Notes: generated by a model not told the origin, from the letters alone. A stretch of DNA of 64,000 nucleotides from Shewanella acanthi (GCF_019457475.1 NZ_CP080413.1:248001-312000), one strand, 5' to 3'; counted from the stretch's first letter, positions 39,749-51,500 are shown. A program made the numbers and translations.

Positions 39749-40441
39749 TTAGTAGGTTGGTTGATCTACGGGTTGAGTTCCATCAAATGGCGTTTCTGGT
39801 GCAGTTCCATCCACAGGCGTATCCATCATGTCTTCAGGACCATCAACTGAATAAATGGTCCACTTCATATCAGACTGGGTATCATCGCCCGTGACTTCGG
39901 CAACTACGCGGCGGTTTTGTCTTTCTGCCTCAGGGGAACGCTCAAGCACAAGTGGTCGAGTTGGGCCATATCCAATTGCAGTTAAACGTGCTTTATCAAT
40001 ACCATAGGTATTTACTAAAACGGATGTCACAGCATCCGCACGTTCCTGAGACAACACCGCATTACGCTCGTCGGTACCTGTACGGCTTGTATGGCCTTCG
40101 ATGGTGACTTGAGTGTTGGGATATTGCTTGAGGAAATTAGCGATTTCCTCAATCTGCGGATAGTACTGAGGGTCAATATAGGCAGAGTCGTTAGGGAATA
40201 ATACGTTGATGTCCTTACGCTCGTTGATGGCTTTCACTTTTCCGCAGCCATAATTATCGACACCAGCACCTTTGACTGTGTCATTACAGCGTTCGCGTGC
40301 TTCGATAACACCATCAGTATCAGGATCTGTAAGGTCATATACCTGAGTTGTAGGCATTTCTTCGATGTTAACGGTATCTCGCATTGAGCAGCCGCCAGCC
40401 AGCAGTGCCACACCAATTAATAGGCTAGTTGTTGTTTTCAT
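39749..40441 (-). CDS. OmpA-family lipoprotein of the bpf operon
   Basis: A 230-residue outer-membrane lipoprotein. The lipobox is LLAGGC, with Cys at about residue 18. A short calcium-binding-like segment of thrombospondin type 3 character follows (DPDTDGVIEARERC ... VDNYGC, about 40-67). A C-terminal OmpA peptidoglycan-binding domain (about 78-190) has the motif TIEGHTSRTGTDERNAVLSQERADAV, with the Asp/Arg pair that binds diaminopimelate. A Thr/Pro-rich tail ends the protein. It overlaps the aggA stop by four bases (ATGA). The equivalent gene sits at the same place in S. oneidensis (SO_4321 as I recall) but is absent from the classic Pseudomonas lap operon. Function in adhesin display is not established; stabilising the channel or wall anchoring is an inference. 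Confidence 0.88.
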   Translation of the reverse strand: MKTTTSLLIGVALLAGGCSMRDTVNIEEMPTTQVYDLTDPDTDGVIEARERCNDTVKGAGVDNYGCGKVKAINERKDINVLFPNDSAYIDPQYYPQIEEIANFLKQYPNTQVTIEGHTSRTGTDERNAVLSQERADAVTSVLVNTYGIDKARLTAIGYGPTRPLVLERSPEAERQNRRVVAEVTGDDTQSDMKWTIYSVDGPEDMMDTPVDGTAPETPFDGTQPVDQPTY

Positions 40442-41853
40442 TTGTTTGCCCCTCCTTCATAGTTTCGTTCGCCACGCCACGCTTCTGGACGGGTTACTCT
40501 GAGTGAATCCAATAAACGACCTGTAGAGTTCAGTACGCGGTATTTCGCAATGATTTCATCGTATTCAGCTTGTAGATAGTCCTTACGGGCTTCGAATAGC
40601 TCGTTTTCGGTATCCAGTAAGTCGAGTAAGCTGCGTTGGCCTAGATTGAACTGTTGAGAGTAAGCACTTTGTGTATCCTTCGAGGCAATAACATGCTCAC
40701 GGATATATTGTTTTTGCGAGCCCAGCATTTCGTAGGCATTCCAAGCGAGGTTTACTCCTTCAACGACTTCACGTTGAGCACGTTGACGAATTTCTTTCGC
40801 CTCATTGAGTTTGTAGGCTGTCTCTTTCTCGCGGGCTAAATCTTTACCACCGGCAAACAGGTTGTATTTCATACGAACCATGGCCACGATATCGTTGTTA
40901 TAACCATTCACATTTTGGCTTGGGATTAAGCTAACACCGTCTTCGCCACCGATATCATTATTCCAGTTGCCATTAACTTCTAATGACACCTGTGGGTAGT
41001 AACTCGCTTGCACCGATGAGCGTTCGTTTTCCGCTGCGCGGATGTCATTAGCAGCAGATCTTAGCACTGGATGATTTTCTTGCGCTTCTGCAAGGCCTGT
41101 ATTGAGATCCGTTGGTAGCATATCGGCATCAGGAACAGGTTGAATTAAATCGACGGGTTCAGCTTCAACCACACGAATAAACTGTGCTCTGGCATCAAAC
41201 AGATTGTTCCGTGCCGAAACCACGTTGGCATTAGCGCGGGCAAGACGGCCTGTGATTTGCGATAGGTCAGCCGTTGAGCCTAAACCTGAGTCGGTACGCT
41301 GTTTGATTTGCTCGTAAATCTCTTTGTGGCTATTGAGGTTTTTCTCAGCGAGCTTATAGACCTCATCGGTGCGCATGTAATTGAGGTACACTTTGCTGAC
41401 TTCTAAGGCAATGTCTTCTGCACCCGCTAATAATGCCCATTGATCGGCACTGGCTTCAAAACTTGAGCGATCCACTTCACTGCTAGTATAAAAACCGTCG
41501 AACAACATTTGTTTCAGACTGACGCCAAACTCACCGCGCTCAAGTTCAGCAACACCGTCACTATCGACTTCACCAACACCAGGGCGTCTGCGGGTAGAGA
41601 TACTGTCGGTTTGTTCCCAACCGTAACCCGCGGTAATGTCGATGGTTGGCATATAGCCCGAAATCGCTTGGTTAACTTTTTCTTCGCTGGCTTTAAAGCG
41701 GTTAAACGCAATACGCAGGTCAGGATTCGTATCTAGGGTATATGCCACTGCCTGCTCTAACGTTTGGCTGTGTGCCGATAACGGAAGCAGTAATGCGGAC
41801 ATTACCACCGCTATCCTAGAGCATTTAAATTGTCTTCTTACAAAAGTATTCAT
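40438..41853 (-). CDS. aggA: TolC-family outer-membrane channel of the adhesin secretion system
   Basis: A 471-residue TolC-type outer-membrane efflux protein, the LapE/AggA counterpart. The signal peptide ends near SAHS (about residues 1-29). Two repeated helical-barrel halves follow (about 35-230 and 240-450), with LxLLDTENELFEARKDY near the C terminus as in TolC proteins. It forms the outer-membrane tunnel through which the RTX adhesin exits and in which the retained adhesin is held. It lies 28 bases after the membrane-fusion gene. Confidence 0.93.
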   Translation of the reverse strand: MNTFVRRQFKCSRIAVVMSALLLPLSAHSQTLEQAVAYTLDTNPDLRIAFNRFKASEEKVNQAISGYMPTIDITAGYGWEQTDSISTRRRPGVGEVDSDGVAELERGEFGVSLKQMLFDGFYTSSEVDRSSFEASADQWALLAGAEDIALEVSKVYLNYMRTDEVYKLAEKNLNSHKEIYEQIKQRTDSGLGSTADLSQITGRLARANANVVSARNNLFDARAQFIRVVEAEPVDLIQPVPDADMLPTDLNTGLAEAQENHPVLRSAANDIRAAENERSSVQASYYPQVSLEVNGNWNNDIGGEDGVSLIPSQNVNGYNNDIVAMVRMKYNLFAGGKDLAREKETAYKLNEAKEIRQRAQREVVEGVNLAWNAYEMLGSQKQYIREHVIASKDTQSAYSQQFNLGQRSLLDLLDTENELFEARKDYLQAEYDEIIAKYRVLNSTGRLLDSLRVTRPEAWRGERNYEGGANK

Positions 41854-41881
41854 TGCAAACCTCCCGGTTTTTTAATCAGGC

Positions 41882-43264
41882 TTATCGCTCACGTAGAGCG
41901 GTATCCTTAGCCCTTAGAATTGGATTTAAAATGTACTCAAGAATGGATCTTTGCCCCGTGATCACATCAACTGTAGTCAGCATCCCCGGGATAATTGGCA
42001 TCTCTGTGCCATCGTCTTTCATTAAACTCGATTCTTCTGTTCTGACTCTAATAAGATAGAAGCTATTTCCCTCTTCGTCCTGTGAAGTATCAGCACTGAT
42101 ATGCTCCACCGTTCCCTTAAGGCCGCCATAGCGGGTAAAATCGTAGGCGGTCACTTTGACGACCGCGGGCAATCCTGTATGTAAAAACGCAATGTCTTTC
42201 GGTAATATTTTTGTCTCAATCAGTAATTGATCCTCCGAAGGAACAATTTCTATAATATCAACACCGGGCTGGACAACGCCACCTAATGTATTGATATGTG
42301 TAGTTTTAATTGTGCCATTCACAGGTGAGGTGATAATAGCTTTGCTGACTTTATCCTGCGCACCTACCTGAGCCTCATTCATTCGTGACAGCCTAGTTTG
42401 AGTTTCATTTAGCTGTGCTCGAACATCGGCGGCGTAAACAAACACGGCCTCACGGCGCTTCAAAATGGCTTCATCTAAGGCAGCCTTTAATTTTGGCCTT
42501 AGTAGGCGTAATGAATTAAGTTCGCCCTGTGAATCGTTTACTGCTCGTTCTAATTTTAGCAGCTCAACTTCAGGGACAATGCCTTTTTTAGCTAAGGGGC
42601 GAGTGAGTTCTAATTCCCTTGAAATCAACTGCATACTGGTCGTTAATGTTGCAGTTTTGGAAGCTAGGTCATCGATCTCTTGCTGTCTTTGTTGGATTTG
42701 ACGAACCAAAATCTCAAGCTGGTTACTCAGATTATCTAAGCGGCCGTTATATTCTTCTTGTTGGCGTTTAACCAATGCCGGTTCTGCAGCGACAATTTCT
42801 TGGGGGAAGACGGGAGGTTTTTTGGTGATTTTGACCTGCTCACGCCAATCCGATGTCATATCAGATATCAGTATACTATCTAATTCGGCGCGCATACGTA
42901 TTGCGTTGGTTTTTAATCCAAAAACCTCTTGTTCTTGCTGTGCAAAGTCAGAACGAAAGCGGGTATCGTCAATACGTACCAAAGGTTGCCCCTTAGTCAC
43001 GATTTGACCTTCCTGCACGTATAACTCTTGCATAATGCCACCATCTAAACTCTGAATGACTTGCACCTGCGAAGAAGGGATAACCTTACCAGAGCCTGTC
43101 GTCACTTTATCCAGTTTAGAAAAGCTTGCCCAAAGTAGAAAACACACCATCATTGCGGTCAGTGCCCAAATAATCAGCCGATGGCCGCTTGGCGCATCAG
43201 TCATCATGGCACCGTAGACATCATCGACCATATCGAGATCATTGGCAGTCAGGTTTTTGCTCAT
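41882..43264 (-). CDS. rtxD: HlyD-family membrane fusion protein of the adhesin secretion system
   Basis: A 460-residue periplasmic adaptor, the LapC counterpart. One membrane helix (about 29-48), a lipoyl half-domain (about 60-100, VIQSLDGGIMQELYVQEGQIV), a long coiled-coil hairpin (about 130-310), the second lipoyl half (SPVNGTIKTTHINTLGGVVQPG) and a beta-barrel C terminus. It bridges the ABC transporter and the TolC channel. Its ATG overlaps the transporter's stop (43261-43264). The symbol follows S. oneidensis usage as I remember it. Confidence 0.93.
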   Translation of the reverse strand: MSKNLTANDLDMVDDVYGAMMTDAPSGHRLIIWALTAMMVCFLLWASFSKLDKVTTGSGKVIPSSQVQVIQSLDGGIMQELYVQEGQIVTKGQPLVRIDDTRFRSDFAQQEQEVFGLKTNAIRMRAELDSILISDMTSDWREQVKITKKPPVFPQEIVAAEPALVKRQQEEYNGRLDNLSNQLEILVRQIQQRQQEIDDLASKTATLTTSMQLISRELELTRPLAKKGIVPEVELLKLERAVNDSQGELNSLRLLRPKLKAALDEAILKRREAVFVYAADVRAQLNETQTRLSRMNEAQVGAQDKVSKAIITSPVNGTIKTTHINTLGGVVQPGVDIIEIVPSEDQLLIETKILPKDIAFLHTGLPAVVKVTAYDFTRYGGLKGTVEHISADTSQDEEGNSFYLIRVRTEESSLMKDDGTEMPIIPGMLTTVDVITGQRSILEYILNPILRAKDTALRER

Positions 43265-45438
43265 TTTTGCAGGCCTCCATTTACGAGACCCGAATTAAGT
43301 TTTGCTAACACTTCGGCTTTAGGCCCATCGGCGACCACATGGCCTCTCTCAAGCACAATGATGCGATCAACTAACTGTAATAAGTGCATTTTATGAGTAA
43401 TGATAAGTAGGGTTCTGTCTCTGCTGACATTTTGCATTGAGCGAATAAATTGCTGTTCTGCTCGGGCATCTAAGCTAGCGGTTGGTTCATCCATCAACAG
43501 CACTGGTGGATCGTTTAGCGTCGCACGGGCGAGGGCAACCGTTTGACGTTGGCCGCGACTCAGAGACATACCGCCTTCACCCACCTGTTGATCTAAACCT
43601 TCCGCTTCAAGATGGGTAAACTGGCTGACACCCGAAAGCTGCACAGCACGTATCAGCTGATGCTCCGTGACTTGTCTGGTACCAAATAGAATGTTGTCCC
43701 TGATTGAACCGTGGAAAAGCACAACGTCTTGGGGTAAATAGCCAAAGTTACGGCGAAGATCGCTGGGGTGAATTTGTGCCGAATCTACGCCATCGTAGCG
43801 AAGACTTCCCGCTGTGGGCTTAAATAATCCAACAAGGAGTTTGGCTAAGGTACTTTTCCCTGAGCCATTACGACCAATAATTGCGATACGCTCGCCGGGG
43901 CTTATGGTGAGGGAAAATGGATGCAGTACAGGCCTTTCTGAACCTGGATAGCTAAAGCCCACATGATCGGCTTCAATCTTACCTATTAGTCTGTGTTTAC
44001 TGACGAGATGCCCTTTATTTTCGAATTCATCTTCTTGGGTCATCAGTTCATTTAACTGCCTTAGCGCACTCGCCGTATGATTTGCACGGGTCATTAAGCC
44101 TGCAAGTTGCGCCATGGGGGCTATCGCGCGGCTAGATAACATTACTGCAGCGATGATTCCCCCCATGGAAATTAGGTTTTCGGAAACGTGATAAACCCCG
44201 AGAATGACTACGCAAACAACAGTGAATTGCACAATGAAGTTTGCAACGTGGGAGACTGAATTTGAGAGCTTTTTAGAACGCAGCTGCCAGTTGGCGCTAT
44301 GGCCGATCATTTGTTGCCAACTTTTTTGCACTATCCCTTCGGCGCCATTAGCTTTAATGGATTCCATGGCTGAGAGGCTTTCAATTAAGTGACCGTGCTT
44401 GAGGCTGGAGAACTTGTTGCCTTCCTCAATGGCTGCTTTCAATTTGGGTTGGATGTAAAGGGTGTAGGCGATGATGATTGCGCCGCCAACCACTGGAATA
44501 AAGGCGAGATCCCCAGCGACAATATAGATGATGATCAAGAAAAATACCGCAAAGGGTAAATCGACTAGCGTAGTAATCGTCGCCGAGGTGAGAATTTCCC
44601 GAATATTGTCAAATTCTCCCATTTGTTTTGCCATGCCCCCAATACTCGGGGAGCGCTTTTCAAGCGGGATGCCAATGGCTTTTGCAAAGAGTTTTGAGGA
44701 GACAATAATGTCGACCTTTTTGCCAGCGACATCAATAAGGTAGCTGCGTAATTGCCGCATGATAAAATCGAATAAATAGGCGATAGAGGCACCGATTGCC
44801 AAAACCCAAAGTGATTCAAATGCGAGATTGGGTACCACCTTGTCATAGACGTTCATAATGAACAGCGGTGACACTAGGGCAAAGATATTTACCAGTACAG
44901 AGGCAATCAGTGCATCACGGTAAATTGGGGCTGAATCTTTTAAGGTTTGGATTAACCAGTGGGTTTTGTTGTCGTGCAAATAGACATCAAAGCCCATGTC
45001 ACCGCGGTATTCCTGCTTTACTAAGAATAAATAACCCACGTAGAGAGCTTCGAGTGACTTTATCGAAAGTAGTTGTTCGCCGCCGGTCTCGGGCAGCTGA
45101 ATCACGGCTTTGTCAGACTCGAGATCAAATTCCCGTAATATACAGGCCTTTTTATCCTTTAATAATAAAATGCAAGGCAACAGTATCGGAGAGATATCGT
45201 CTAGTCCCTTACGGGATAATTTGGCGGCTAAACCCGCTCGGGATGCGGCTTGAGGAACGAGATCTGGTGTTAGTACTGCGCCAGACAAGGGTAAACCCGC
45301 GGCCATAGATTCGCTCGAACAGGGGTTCCCAAAATGCTCAGTCAATAAAACCAAGCAATCCAACAATGGATCAACTATCACTCGCTGTGAGGCAGAAATA
45401 GTCCACTGCTCAACTTTTTCAGATGCAGTTACAGACAC
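43261..45438 (-). CDS. rtxB: Type I secretion ABC transporter (ATPase/permease)
   Basis: A 725-residue transporter, the LapB counterpart, energising export of the giant adhesin. An N-terminal C39-like domain (about 1-135) lacks the catalytic Cys, so it binds but does not cleave substrate. Six membrane helices follow (about 165-440). The ATPase domain (about 485-720) has Walker A GRNGSGKST, signature LSRGQRQ, Walker B LLMDEPTASLD and H-loop ITHK. It lies 105 bases after bpfA with a strong hairpin in between, which may reduce read-through so the adhesin is made in excess of its exporter. Confidence 0.94.
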   Translation of the reverse strand: MSVTASEKVEQWTISASQRVIVDPLLDCLVLLTEHFGNPCSSESMAAGLPLSGAVLTPDLVPQAASRAGLAAKLSRKGLDDISPILLPCILLLKDKKACILREFDLESDKAVIQLPETGGEQLLSIKSLEALYVGYLFLVKQEYRGDMGFDVYLHDNKTHWLIQTLKDSAPIYRDALIASVLVNIFALVSPLFIMNVYDKVVPNLAFESLWVLAIGASIAYLFDFIMRQLRSYLIDVAGKKVDIIVSSKLFAKAIGIPLEKRSPSIGGMAKQMGEFDNIREILTSATITTLVDLPFAVFFLIIIYIVAGDLAFIPVVGGAIIIAYTLYIQPKLKAAIEEGNKFSSLKHGHLIESLSAMESIKANGAEGIVQKSWQQMIGHSANWQLRSKKLSNSVSHVANFIVQFTVVCVVILGVYHVSENLISMGGIIAAVMLSSRAIAPMAQLAGLMTRANHTASALRQLNELMTQEDEFENKGHLVSKHRLIGKIEADHVGFSYPGSERPVLHPFSLTISPGERIAIIGRNGSGKSTLAKLLVGLFKPTAGSLRYDGVDSAQIHPSDLRRNFGYLPQDVVLFHGSIRDNILFGTRQVTEHQLIRAVQLSGVSQFTHLEAEGLDQQVGEGGMSLSRGQRQTVALARATLNDPPVLLMDEPTASLDARAEQQFIRSMQNVSRDRTLLIITHKMHLLQLVDRIIVLERGHVVADGPKAEVLAKLNSGLVNGGLQK

Positions 45439-45489
45439 AGACTCATCTATCCTTTGATGTTTTTATTTTGTTAATCAGAAGTATGAAAC

Positions 45490-45518
45490 AAGATGGCCTA
45501 TATTACTATAGGCCATCG
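45490..45518 (-). terminator. Intercistronic hairpin between bpfA and the secretion genes
   Basis: An 11-bp perfect stem (GATGGCCTATA / TATAGGCCATC, 45492-45502 with 45507-45517) around a 4-base loop, followed on the minus strand by TTGTTTCATA. It has no long T-run, so it is probably a partial terminator or an mRNA 3'-end stabiliser within the operon. Confidence 0.5.
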
Positions 45519-45543
45519 AAAGTCAATTTATGACTAATGTTTG

Positions 45544-48500
45544 TTATGGTACAAAGGCTATATGTTTCTCCTCATCAGGGGCGGCTAAGCTTGATGAAGA
45601 AGATTCCAATACAACAGGGGCTGACTCGACAATTAATGGCGTATGACCCGAAGCATTTAATAATCCATTAATTACCGCTAAATTATCATCAACAGTTTCC
45701 TCATTGGTATATTGTCCAATCAAGTCGACTCCGTCGAGAATAATGTGTTGTTCAAAAACGCCATCCTTGTCTGCATCGATATCGATGACAGTTGAAATGC
45801 CATCAGAATCCTCTTGCTGACTAAACAGTAAATAGTCTTGCAGTGTTTCTGCAGTGAAATTTTCAGGCAGGTCTTGCAACAGACTACTAAGGTCTAACGT
45901 GTCCTGAGTAACGTCAAAATCGGTGACATGGTCGACACTGTTATTGGTATCAGCATAACGCCAGACAAAGGTATCTTCACCATCACCACCAGTTAGTACG
46001 TCATTACCTTGACCACCATCAAGTGAGTCGTTGCCATCTCCTCCGTCAAGAACATCATTTCCACTGCCTCCACGTAGAGTGTCATCTCCAAGACCGCCAA
46101 TAAGGGTATCATTGCCAGACCCACCAAGGAGGACATCATGACCACTTCCACCATCGAGATAATCGTTTCCTGCTAATCCAAGTAGGATATCCGAACCATC
46201 TTGGCCAAATAGTGAGTTATCACCATCGTCATCGTCATCGGTACCAGTAAGTACATCGTCATGTTCGGTAGCTAAGATTGTAGTTGACGAGCTTGGAGAC
46301 GTACTAGTGGTATTATTACCGTCAACAGTTAAGGTGACTGTAAATGGATTACTACTATCAATATCACCATCGCTATCAATAATATTGGCATTGAAATTAA
46401 GCGTAGTACCAGTAGGTGAAGGTGCGTAGGCTGTGCCATTGATGTCATATAAATTGAAATCTAAACCGTTTAGATCTGGGTCTGTTTGGTTTATTGATTT
46501 CATGAAATCAATTTGTGAGATAGCAGCATAGCCTAGCGAATTAATAATTGAAATTAATTGGGTACTTGTGCCAGTCAATAGTGCTGAAGTGATTGAATTA
46601 CCGTATTTGTCATAACCGTGTACGACAACACTGATATTTCCATTGTAAGTTTTGCCACTGTTTGCAGTGAGTCCCATCTTGCTAATTTGTGCAACATTAT
46701 TCTCAAACGTGACGATTAATTTGTCATCATTACCAATATCTTTGCCTTCTCCGACACCAAAACCATTTTTTGAGCCATTTACAGTGTTATTAGAGGTGCC
46801 ATCTCTTGACGTCGCAGTCAAAGTGAATGCTAAGTTGGATGGTTCTGTAGTTGAAAGAGTACCGTCTGATAGGCCGTAAAGTGTATCCCAATTACCACCT
46901 ATAGATCCGGTTGACTTAACTTCAAATGGACTTAACTCGGTGATAGGTGAATTCAATGCAAATGTATATTCACCGCTCGCTGGATCTAGGGTCAGTGTGA
47001 ATATAAGGTTCTGACTGCCATCCCAAGCATCTCCATCAGGATCGGTATAGGCAATTAAAACATTTGGCTCATCTTCATCTACGAAATAATAAATTTTCTC
47101 GCCATTGCCTGTAAATTTTCCTGATTCGTGGAACCAGGAGCTAGGATCACCTGCTGTCCACCCGACAATATTTACGCTCAAATCCGCGGCATATGGGTTG
47201 TTGTCTGCACCTGCAATATTTATAAATCCGGAAATCTCGGAATTTTCAGCATTCGCAACACTAACATTCGTTATAGATGCATCAATGATATCATCTTGTA
47301 TAACAATGGATAAATCAGAACTTAAAGTACCTATGTCCTTAAAGTCGCCATCTGCAGACGTTGCTTGAATGACAATACCCTCAATCAGAGAATGTAGGTT
47401 CTCACCAGCTGCATTTAATTGTGGCAGGTTATCTAAAAGCGTTACCGTAACCGTAATATTACCGGTTTCGCCTGCTGCAATGGCTTGCTCGGGGTCAGCA
47501 AATGTAAGTTTGATTACTGATGCGCCGTCAGCATTCTCAAGGTGACCAACTAATTCAGAACCATCAGATGACAATTCCCAATAAATCACCACGCCATTGA
47601 GATTGGTTACTGTTGGTTGTGCATCGAAATGGAATTGGAACTGTGTGAGTGCTTCATTTCCTGCAGTGAAACTAACATTTACATTCGCTTGTGTTGATGC
47701 AGCATCACGTAAAGAGGATTCTAAAAGCACGACTTCAGCGCTACCGTCTATAACCACGGTCGCAGTATCGCTAGCTTCAACGGACTCGTTATCTGCCTTA
47801 TCGGTTTGCGTGGCGGTGACAGTGATGCTTTCTTTTTCATCTGGAGCCGTTTCAGTCCAGCTGATGACGCCAGTGCTTTCGTCATAAGAGAAGGTTCTGG
47901 TTGAATCATCATCCATTAACGTCCAATCACCGTCGTCATCAAACTCAAGATAGAGCTTAACGGTGGTAGTCTCGCCTGCATTCTCAATATTGAGAGTGAC
48001 AAAGCCACCTTCTTGGAAATCTGCATCATTGATGGTGACTTGGATTTGGACGTTATCACTACCGATTTCGTCCTGAGTCAATAAGCCATCACCAGGATCG
48101 CCGTCGTCGACAATGAGGACGGTAGGTGCGTCAGGTGCAGTTTCATCGTCCACGGTCGCAGTATCACTGGCTTCAACGGACTCATTGCCCGCCTTATCGG
48201 TTTGCGTGGCGGTGACAGTGATGCTTTCTTTTTCATCCGGAGCAGTTTCAGTCCAGCTGATGACACCGTTGCTGTAGCTAAATCCTGCAGCAAGCGCATA
48301 GCCACTTTCGGCATCAGCATCTTCGACATACAGGTCGCCGTCCATCAGGTAGAGCACTACGGTGGATTCAGTACCACTGTTGTCGATATTGAGAGTGACA
48401 AAGCCACCTTCTTGGAAATCCGCATCATTGATGGTGACTTGGATTTGGACGTTATCACTACCGATTTCGTCCTGAGTCAATAAGCCATCGCCAGGATCGC

Positions 48501-51500
48501 CGTCGTCGACAATGAGGACGGTAGGTGCGTCAGGTGCAGTTTCATCGTCCACGGTCGCAGTATCACTGGCTTCAACGGACTCATTGCCCGCCTTATCGGT
48601 TTGCGTGGCGGTGACAGTGATGCTTTCTTTTTCATCTGGAGCAGTTTCAGTCCAGCTGATGACACCGTTGCTGTAGCTAAATCCTGCAGCAAGCGCATAG
48701 CCACTTTCGGCATCAGCATCTTCGACATACAGGTCGCCGTCCATCAGGTAGAGCACCACGGTGGATTCAGTACCACTGTTGTCGATAGTGAGAGTGACAA
48801 AGCCACCTTCTTGGAAATCCGCATCATTGATGGTGACTTGGATTTGGACGTTATCACTACCGATTTCGTCCTGAGTCAATAAGCCATCGCCAGGATCGCC
48901 GTCGTCGACAATGAGGACGGTAGGTGCGTCAGGTGCAGTTTCATCGTCCACGGTCGCAGTATCACTGGCTTCAACGGACTCATTGCCCGCCTTATCGGTT
49001 TGCGTGGCGGTGACAGTGATGCTTTCTTTTTCATCTGGAGCAGTTTCAGTCCAGCTGATGACACCGTTGCTGTAGCTAAATCCTGCAGCAAGCGCATAGC
49101 CACTTTCGGCATCAGCATCTTCGACATACAGGTCGCCGTCCATCAGGTAGAGCACCACGGTGGATTCAGTACCACTGTTGTCGATAGTGAGAGTGACAAA
49201 GCCACCTTCTTGGAAATCCGCATCATTGATGGTGACTTGGATTTGGACGTTATCACTACCGATTTCGTCCTGAGTCAATAAGCCATCGCCAGGATCGCCG
49301 TCGTCGACAATGAGGACGGTAGGTGCGTCAGGTGCAGTTTCATCGTCCACGGTCGCAGTATCACTGGCTTCAACGGACTCATTGCCCGCCTTATCGGTTT
49401 GCGTGGCGGTGACAGTGATGCTTTCTTTTTCATCTGGAGCAGTTTCAGTCCAGCTGATGACACCGTTGCTGTAGCTAAATCCTGCAGCAAGCGCATAGCC
49501 ACTTTCGGCATCAGCATCTTCGACATACAGGTCGCCGTCCATCAGGTAGAGCACCACGGTGGATTCAGTACCACTGTTGTCGATAGTGAGAGTGACAAAG
49601 CCACCTTCTTGGAAATCCGCATCATTGATGGTGACTTGGATTTGGACGTTATCACTACCGATTTCGTCCTGAGTCAATAAGCCATCGCCAGGATCGCCGT
49701 CGTCGACAATGAGGACGGTAGGTGCGTCAGGTGCAGTTTCATCGTCCACGGTCGCAGTATCACTGGCTTCAACGGACTCATTGCCCGCCTTATCGGTTTG
49801 CGTGGCGGTGACAGTGATGCTTTCTTTTTCATCTGGAGCAGTTTCAGTCCAGCTGATGACACCGTTGCTGTAGCTAAATCCTGCAGCAAGCGCATAGCCA
49901 CTTTCGGCATCAGCATCTTCGACATACAGGTCGCCGTCCATCAGGTAGAGCACCACGGTGGATTCAGTACCACTGTTGTCGATAGTGAGAGTGACAAAGC
50001 CACCTTCTTGGAAATCCGCATCATTGATGGTGACTTGGATTTGGACGTTATCACTACCGATTTCGTCCTGAGTCAATAAGCCATCGCCAGGATCGCCGTC
50101 GTCGACAATGAGGACGGTAGGTGCGTCAGGTGCAGTTTCATCGTCCACGGTCGCAGTATCACTGGCTTCAACGGACTCATTGCCCGCCTTATCGGTTTGC
50201 GTGGCGGTGACAGTGATGCTTTCTTTTTCATCTGGAGCAGTTTCAGTCCAGCTGATGACACCGTTGCTGTAGCTAAATCCTGCAGCAAGCGCATAGCCAC
50301 TTTCGGCATCAGCATCTTCGACATACAGGTCGCCGTCCATCAGGTAGAGCACCACGGTGGATTCAGTACCACTGTTGTCGATAGTGAGAGTGACAAAGCC
50401 ACCTTCTTGGAAATCCGCATCATTGATGGTGACTTGGATTTGGACGTTATCACTACCGATTTCGTCCTGAGTCAATAAGCCATCGCCAGGATCGCCGTCG
50501 TCGACAATGAGGACGGTAGGTGCGTCAGGTGCAGTTTCATCGTCCACGGTCGCAGTATCACTGGCTTCAACGGACTCATTGCCCGCCTTATCGGTTTGCG
50601 TGGCGGTGACAGTGATGCTTTCTTTTTCATCTGGAGCAGTTTCAGTCCAGCTGATGACACCGTTGCTGTAGCTAAATCCTGCAGCAAGCGCATAGCCACT
50701 TTCGGCATCAGCATCTTCGACATACAGGTCGCCGTCCATCAGGTAGAGCACCACGGTGGATTCAGTACCACTGTTGTCGATATTGAGAGTGACAAAGCCA
50801 CCTTCTTGGAAATCCGCATCATTGATGGTGACTTGGATTTGGACGTTATCACTACCGATTTCGTCCTGAGTCAATAAGCCATCGCCAGGATCGCCGTCGT
50901 CGACAATGAGGACGGTAGGTGCGTCAGGTGCAGTTTCATCGTCCACGGTCGCAGTATCACTGGCTTCAACGGACTCATTGCCCGCCTTATCGGTTTGCGT
51001 GGCGGTGACAGTGATGCTTTCTTTTTCATCTGGAGCAGTTTCAGTCCAGCTGATGACACCGTTGCTGTAGCTAAATCCTGCAGCAAGCGCATAGCCACTT
51101 TCGGCATCAGCATCTTCGACATACAGGTCGCCGTCCATCAGGTAGAGCACCACGGTGGATTCAGTACCACTGTTGTCGATAGTGAGAGTGACAAAGCCAC
51201 CTTCTTGGAAATCCGCATCATTGATGGTGACTTGGATTTGGACGTTATCACTACCGATTTCGTCCTGAGTCAATAAGCCATCGCCAGGATCGCCGTCGTC
51301 GACAATGAGGACGGTAGGTGCGTCAGGTGCAGTTTCATCGTCCACGGTCGCAGTATCACTGGCTTCAACGGACTCATTGCCCGCCTTATCGGTTTGCGTG
51401 GCGGTGACAGTGATGCTTTCTTTTTCATCTGGAGCAGTTTCAGTCCAGCTGATGACACCGTTGCTGTAGCTAAATCCTGCAGCAAGCGCATAACCACTTT

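Noticed and set aside
44868..45308. 146-codon plus-strand frame antisense to the ABC transporter
   Set aside because: Shadow of the transporter gene; Arg-rich, low-complexity composition typical of antisense frames.
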